From the NCBI GenBank assembly GCA_045546975.1, contig JAZQDV010000010.1:62001-126000 (forward strand): a stretch of DNA of 64,000 bases. The letters are read 5' to 3'. The notes below the pieces were generated by a model. The model had not been told where the DNA came from. It saw only the letters and a program-made list of their open reading frames with translations, and did not search any database. Position 1 is the stretch's first letter, and each line of letters opens with the position of its first letter. The translations under genes and the position numbers were made by a program. This DNA comes from SIG480 sp045546975. GTDB lineage: Bacteria > Bacillota > Clostridia > Oscillospirales > JAAYXM01. Positions 60,894 to 64,000 of this stretch are shown one piece after another.

Positions 60894-62296
60894 TGGAAAT
60901 GGAAACAATAAAAAATGTTTTTGACATTATCAGCGTTTGCTTTGTCATATATCTCATCGGCTACTCTACATTTTTGTTTTTATCGGTGGTTGTGGGTGCA
61001 TCAACTCTTTACAGAAAAAAGATGCAAGACAGACTGATGAATAAGTTTACAGATAACTATTTTGTGCCAATAACAATAGTGGTTCCGGCATATAACGAGG
61101 AAGTAACGGTTGTGCAGACTGTCAAATCCTTACTCTCGCTGGATTATAAACTTTACGAGATTATCGTTGTGGATGACGGCTCAAAGGATGAAACATCGCG
61201 CGTTTTAATTGAAGCATATAATATGCAGCCTGTAAGACGACCTCTCCACAGAAGTATAGCCTGTCAGCCGGAGGAATTTATTTATGAATCTTATGAGCAG
61301 AAGGTTCCTCTTACTCTTATTCGCAAGAAAAACGGCGGTAAAGCAGATGCTCTTAATATGGGTATCAATGCTGCACAGTATCCGTACTTTATCTGTATGG
61401 ATGCAGACTCCGTTCTGCAGTATGATTCGCTTCGCAAGATTGTAATTCCCGTTTTGGAAGAAGAAAATGTGGTTGCGGTAGGCGGAACGGTAAGACCTTG
61501 TAATGATGTAACGCTCAAAAGTGGCAGAGTTATAAAATACAGACTGCCTAAGAATATTTTAGCTTGTATGCAGCTCTTGGAATACGACCGTTCTTTCTTG
61601 GCGTCAAGAATTTTATTTGACCATTTTAATGGCTCACTGATTATATCGGGAGCGTTTGGAATGTTCAAAAAAGAAACAGTTATTGCAGCAGGCGGCTATG
61701 ACCACGGCACAATGGGCGAAGATATGGAGCTTGTGGTAAAGCTTCATTCCTTCTGCCTTACAAATCAGATTCCATATTCTATTAAATATGCAACCGATGC
61801 AGTATGTTGGACTCAGGTGCCTGAAAAATTAGGAGATTTGAAAAAACAGCGTAAACGCTGGCATCTTGGACTTTTCCAGACAATGTGGAAGCATAAAAAG
61901 ATGATGGCAAATCCTAAATTCGGTGCAGTTGGTTTTATTTCATATATGTACTTTTTGCTGTATGAATTACTTTCACCGTTTATTGAAGTTTTCGGCGTGT
62001 TCACAATGGTAGCGGCATTCTTTTTAGACTTGCTCAATTTGCCGTTTATGCTCCTTTTTATGCTGATTTATGCGTCATATAACTCCATACTGACACTCAC
62101 GGCATTTTTCTCAAGAATACAGACTATTGATTTAACAGTAAAATTCAAAGACTGTATGAAAGCAATAATGCTCTGCTTCTTTGAGGTTACAACTTTAAGG
62201 TTTATAATGGCATTTGTAAGACTTACGGCGTTCAAGGGCTATAAAAAGAAAAAACTTGATTGGGGACGCATTGAACGAAAGAAGATGAATATTTAA
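60893..62296 (+). CDS. processive membrane glycosyltransferase, family 2
   Basis: 467 residues. An N-terminal membrane segment, then a GT2 domain with the full set of processive-synthase motifs: Asp94-Asp95 in VVDDGSKD, DADS (Asp170, Asp172), GED (Asp277) and QRKRW (319-323), followed by three or four C-terminal membrane segments. Same architecture as hyaluronan, poly-GlcNAc and cellulose synthase catalytic subunits. No PilZ domain, so c-di-GMP would act through the riboswitch or another subunit. Polymer identity unknown. Confidence 0.92.
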   Translation: MEMETIKNVFDIISVCFVIYLIGYSTFLFLSVVVGASTLYRKKMQDRLMNKFTDNYFVPITIVVPAYNEEVTVVQTVKSLLSLDYKLYEIIVVDDGSKDETSRVLIEAYNMQPVRRPLHRSIACQPEEFIYESYEQKVPLTLIRKKNGGKADALNMGINAAQYPYFICMDADSVLQYDSLRKIVIPVLEEENVVAVGGTVRPCNDVTLKSGRVIKYRLPKNILACMQLLEYDRSFLASRILFDHFNGSLIISGAFGMFKKETVIAAGGYDHGTMGEDMELVVKLHSFCLTNQIPYSIKYATDAVCWTQVPEKLGDLKKQRKRWHLGLFQTMWKHKKMMANPKFGAVGFISYMYFLLYELLSPFIEVFGVFTMVAAFFLDLLNLPFMLLFMLIYASYNSILTLTAFFSRIQTIDLTVKFKDCMKAIMLCFFEVTTLRFIMAFVRLTAFKGYKKKKLDWGRIERKKMNI

Positions 62297-62318
62297 CAGA
62301 GGCGAGGTGATTTGATAA

Positions 62319-64000
62319 ATGAGAAAATGTATGATTGCAATATTCCTACTTGTTATTTTTGGTGCTCATCCGGTTTTTGCCGAGGTTTATACTACTGAAA
62401 AAACCGAGGGTTTGGGAGATTGTATCTATGTAGCGGGAAGTCCTGATAATTATCCGGTTGAATTTTATGACGAGGAAAATAACGCATACTGTGGTATTAT
62501 TCCCGATATGCTGAGGATTATCTCTGAACGCTCAGGTGTGGATTTTGTTTATATCAATGGCAATAAAGCTGATAAAAATACAATGGGAGAAAATTTGCAG
62601 GTGGAGATTGTTTCTTCTTCCGAAAATATCAGCACCCTGCCTTATTATAAGGATTATTTAGAGCTCGTATCCTTTGAAAAAGACGGGAAAACAGTGAAAT
62701 CTGGTCTTGTTTTCACAAGCCTTACGGATGATGTACTGATTTCAAAAACCAAAGCTGCAGCAAGTGAGATTCCGGAAGATGTTAAAAGCGGAATATATCT
62801 TTCTTATGCAACCGAAAATACAAAGATAAATTACATTTGGATTGTAATAGCACTTGTTTTTTGCTTGAGTCTGCTTGCCTCTGTAATTCTGCTGATTTTT
62901 CGCATCAAACGCATCCGCAAAGAAAATGAGGCGGATAAGATGACGGACTCCGAGACCGGGATGGGAAATCTGCAATTTTTCAAGTATCATTTCAGATACA
63001 CAATAAGCGATATATCAAGAAGCCTTTATTATATTGCATATATTATTTTAGACAGCAGCTATCTTCGCTCTTATCACGGCAACAGCTCTTTTGACGATGT
63101 GCTCAAATACACAGCATCCGTTCTTTCGGAGCATACGGGCGACAGAGAAATCCCTGCACGAATTACCGAAAACGGCTTTGCCTTTGCGTTTCAATCCACA
63201 AATGATGATGACGCAAAAAAAAGGCTTGCCGAAATTATGAATAAGCTCAACAGTTTTGAAGCTGTGAAGGAGAAAAACAACAAACTTGTGTTTCACTCTG
63301 CCGTCTATCATCTTGGAAGTTCTGACAGAAATTGTGAAATTCTTCTTTTCAATCTCAGAAAGAACTGTAATAGAATTTTTGGTACGGAAAAGCAGATTGT
63401 TTTCTGCGATATTCATTCTATGAATATGATTCAGGAAGAAAAGAAAATCACCGAAAGCATCTTAAAGGGGTTTGAGAAAAACGAATTTAAGATGTATCTG
63501 CAGTTTATTGTTGATAACAAAACCAAGAAAATTGTTTCAGCAGAAGCTCTTTCAAGGTGGGATAGTCCTGATAAAGGACTTATCGGTCCCGGTAAATATA
63601 TTGGGAACATGGAAATAGCAGGGCTTATAAGTAAGCACGACTTTTATATGTTTGAGCTTGCCTGTCGTCAGCTTGAAAAATGGAAGGGTACGGCTTTTGA
63701 AAATATCGCTCTTTCCTGTAACTTTACAAGAATAACCCTTTCGGAAGAAAATTTTATTGATAAACTCAAGATGATTTCAAATAGTTATTCTTTTGATAAG
63801 TCAAAGATTGCTATTGAAATTACCGAAGATGCTATGGAAAAAGACAGAGAAACTGCAACGAATAATGTAAGGTTGTGTAAGGAAATTGGGTTCAGAGTGT
63901 ATCTTGACGACTTGGGAAGCGGGTATACATCCCTTGCGAATTTGTGTGATTATCCCATTGACGTTGTAAAAATTGACCGTGATATTTTACTCAAAACCGA
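62319..64000 (+). CDS. receptor-like EAL phosphodiesterase, 3' end outside the window
   Basis: At least 560 residues. Signal peptide (residues 1-22, ending VFA), a periplasmic-type solute-binding (SBP3-like) sensor, a membrane helix near 170-195, a GGDEF domain degenerate at the signature (ENGFAF), then an EAL domain: EAL at 409-411 in AEALSRW, CNFTR, AIEITED, DDLGSGYTSL and KIDRD, all key metal and catalytic positions so far intact. Likely hydrolyses c-di-GMP. ATG 62319 after GAGGTG, 23 bases behind the glycosyltransferase, so in the same operon. The end is cut. Confidence 0.87.
   Translation, partial: MRKCMIAIFLLVIFGAHPVFAEVYTTEKTEGLGDCIYVAGSPDNYPVEFYDEENNAYCGIIPDMLRIISERSGVDFVYINGNKADKNTMGENLQVEIVSSSENISTLPYYKDYLELVSFEKDGKTVKSGLVFTSLTDDVLISKTKAAASEIPEDVKSGIYLSYATENTKINYIWIVIALVFCLSLLASVILLIFRIKRIRKENEADKMTDSETGMGNLQFFKYHFRYTISDISRSLYYIAYIILDSSYLRSYHGNSSFDDVLKYTASVLSEHTGDREIPARITENGFAFAFQSTNDDDAKKRLAEIMNKLNSFEAVKEKNNKLVFHSAVYHLGSSDRNCEILLFNLRKNCNRIFGTEKQIVFCDIHSMNMIQEEKKITESILKGFEKNEFKMYLQFIVDNKTKKIVSAEALSRWDSPDKGLIGPGKYIGNMEIAGLISKHDFYMFELACRQLEKWKGTAFENIALSCNFTRITLSEENFIDKLKMISNSYSFDKSKIAIEITEDAMEKDRETATNNVRLCKEIGFRVYLDDLGSGYTSLANLCDYPIDVVKIDRDILLKT

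Overview
The window looks like a chromosome segment of a spore-forming, diderm-negative Clostridia (Bacillota) bacterium. The evidence is a complete spoIIIA operon (spoIIIAA-AH), a YunB-type sporulation protein, a SpoVD/PBP2-like transpeptidase with two PASTA domains, a MurE with the DNPR motif of meso-diaminopimelate-adding enzymes, a GatCAB amidotransferase operon, and the use of GTG/TTG starts behind strong AGGAGG sites. I cannot name the species. The class is an inference from gene content and order.

Layout. 2-2607: 3' end of ispE and an LtaS-like sulfatase. 2647-3333 (minus): a small (p)ppGpp synthetase, divergent from the division/cell-wall (dcw) cluster at 3620-17563 (mraZ, rsmH, ftsL-like, PBP, murE, murF, mraY, ftsW, murG, murA, ftsQ/divIB, ftsZ; murD and ftsA are not in it). 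17657-18919: metY. 18976-28838 (minus): two chromate-transporter halves, fumarate hydratase alpha subunit, trxB, M18 aminopeptidase, coaE, Sua5-type tsaC, prfA, an ABC-F ATPase and an unrecognised protein. 28909-30437: amidase, tRNA-Thr, yunB. 30518-35977: ligA, a 43-codon mini-gatC, gatA, gatB and a YcxB-like membrane protein. 36081-41168: spoIIIAA-AH and an Asp23/Gls24 protein. 41180-43951: a yybP-ykoY-type (manganese) riboswitch, a terminator, and a P-type cation ATPase broken by a frameshift. 43989-50287: mostly minus-strand metabolic genes (quinone oxidoreductase, epimerase, Gfo/Idh/MocA, divergent AraC regulator, HAD phosphatase, nth, dCMP deaminase, orphan MacB-type ATPase).

From about 50300 to the end the DNA is visibly AT-richer and accessory in character: a DUF6809-like fragment, a ribbon-helix-helix regulator with palindromic operators, a SLOG-family protein, then a cyclic-di-GMP island. 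That island starts with a membrane Cache-GGDEF diguanylate cyclase. Next comes a consensus promoter, a class I c-di-GMP (GEMM) riboswitch and an intrinsic terminator, then a tightly packed operon: VTC-domain protein, DUF4956 membrane protein, CotH kinase-like protein, membrane-anchored glycoside-hydrolase-like protein with a C-terminal sugar-binding-like domain, HEAT-repeat membrane protein, processive GT2 glycosyltransferase, and a receptor-like EAL protein cut by the window end.

Reading these together, the island looks like a self-contained c-di-GMP-controlled surface polysaccharide system: the cyclase makes the signal, the riboswitch senses it at the operon leader, the GT2/GH/CotH/VTC proteins make and modify a polymer, and the EAL protein removes the signal. 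This functional reading is inference. The riboswitch, the domain assignments and the gene order can be seen in the sequence.
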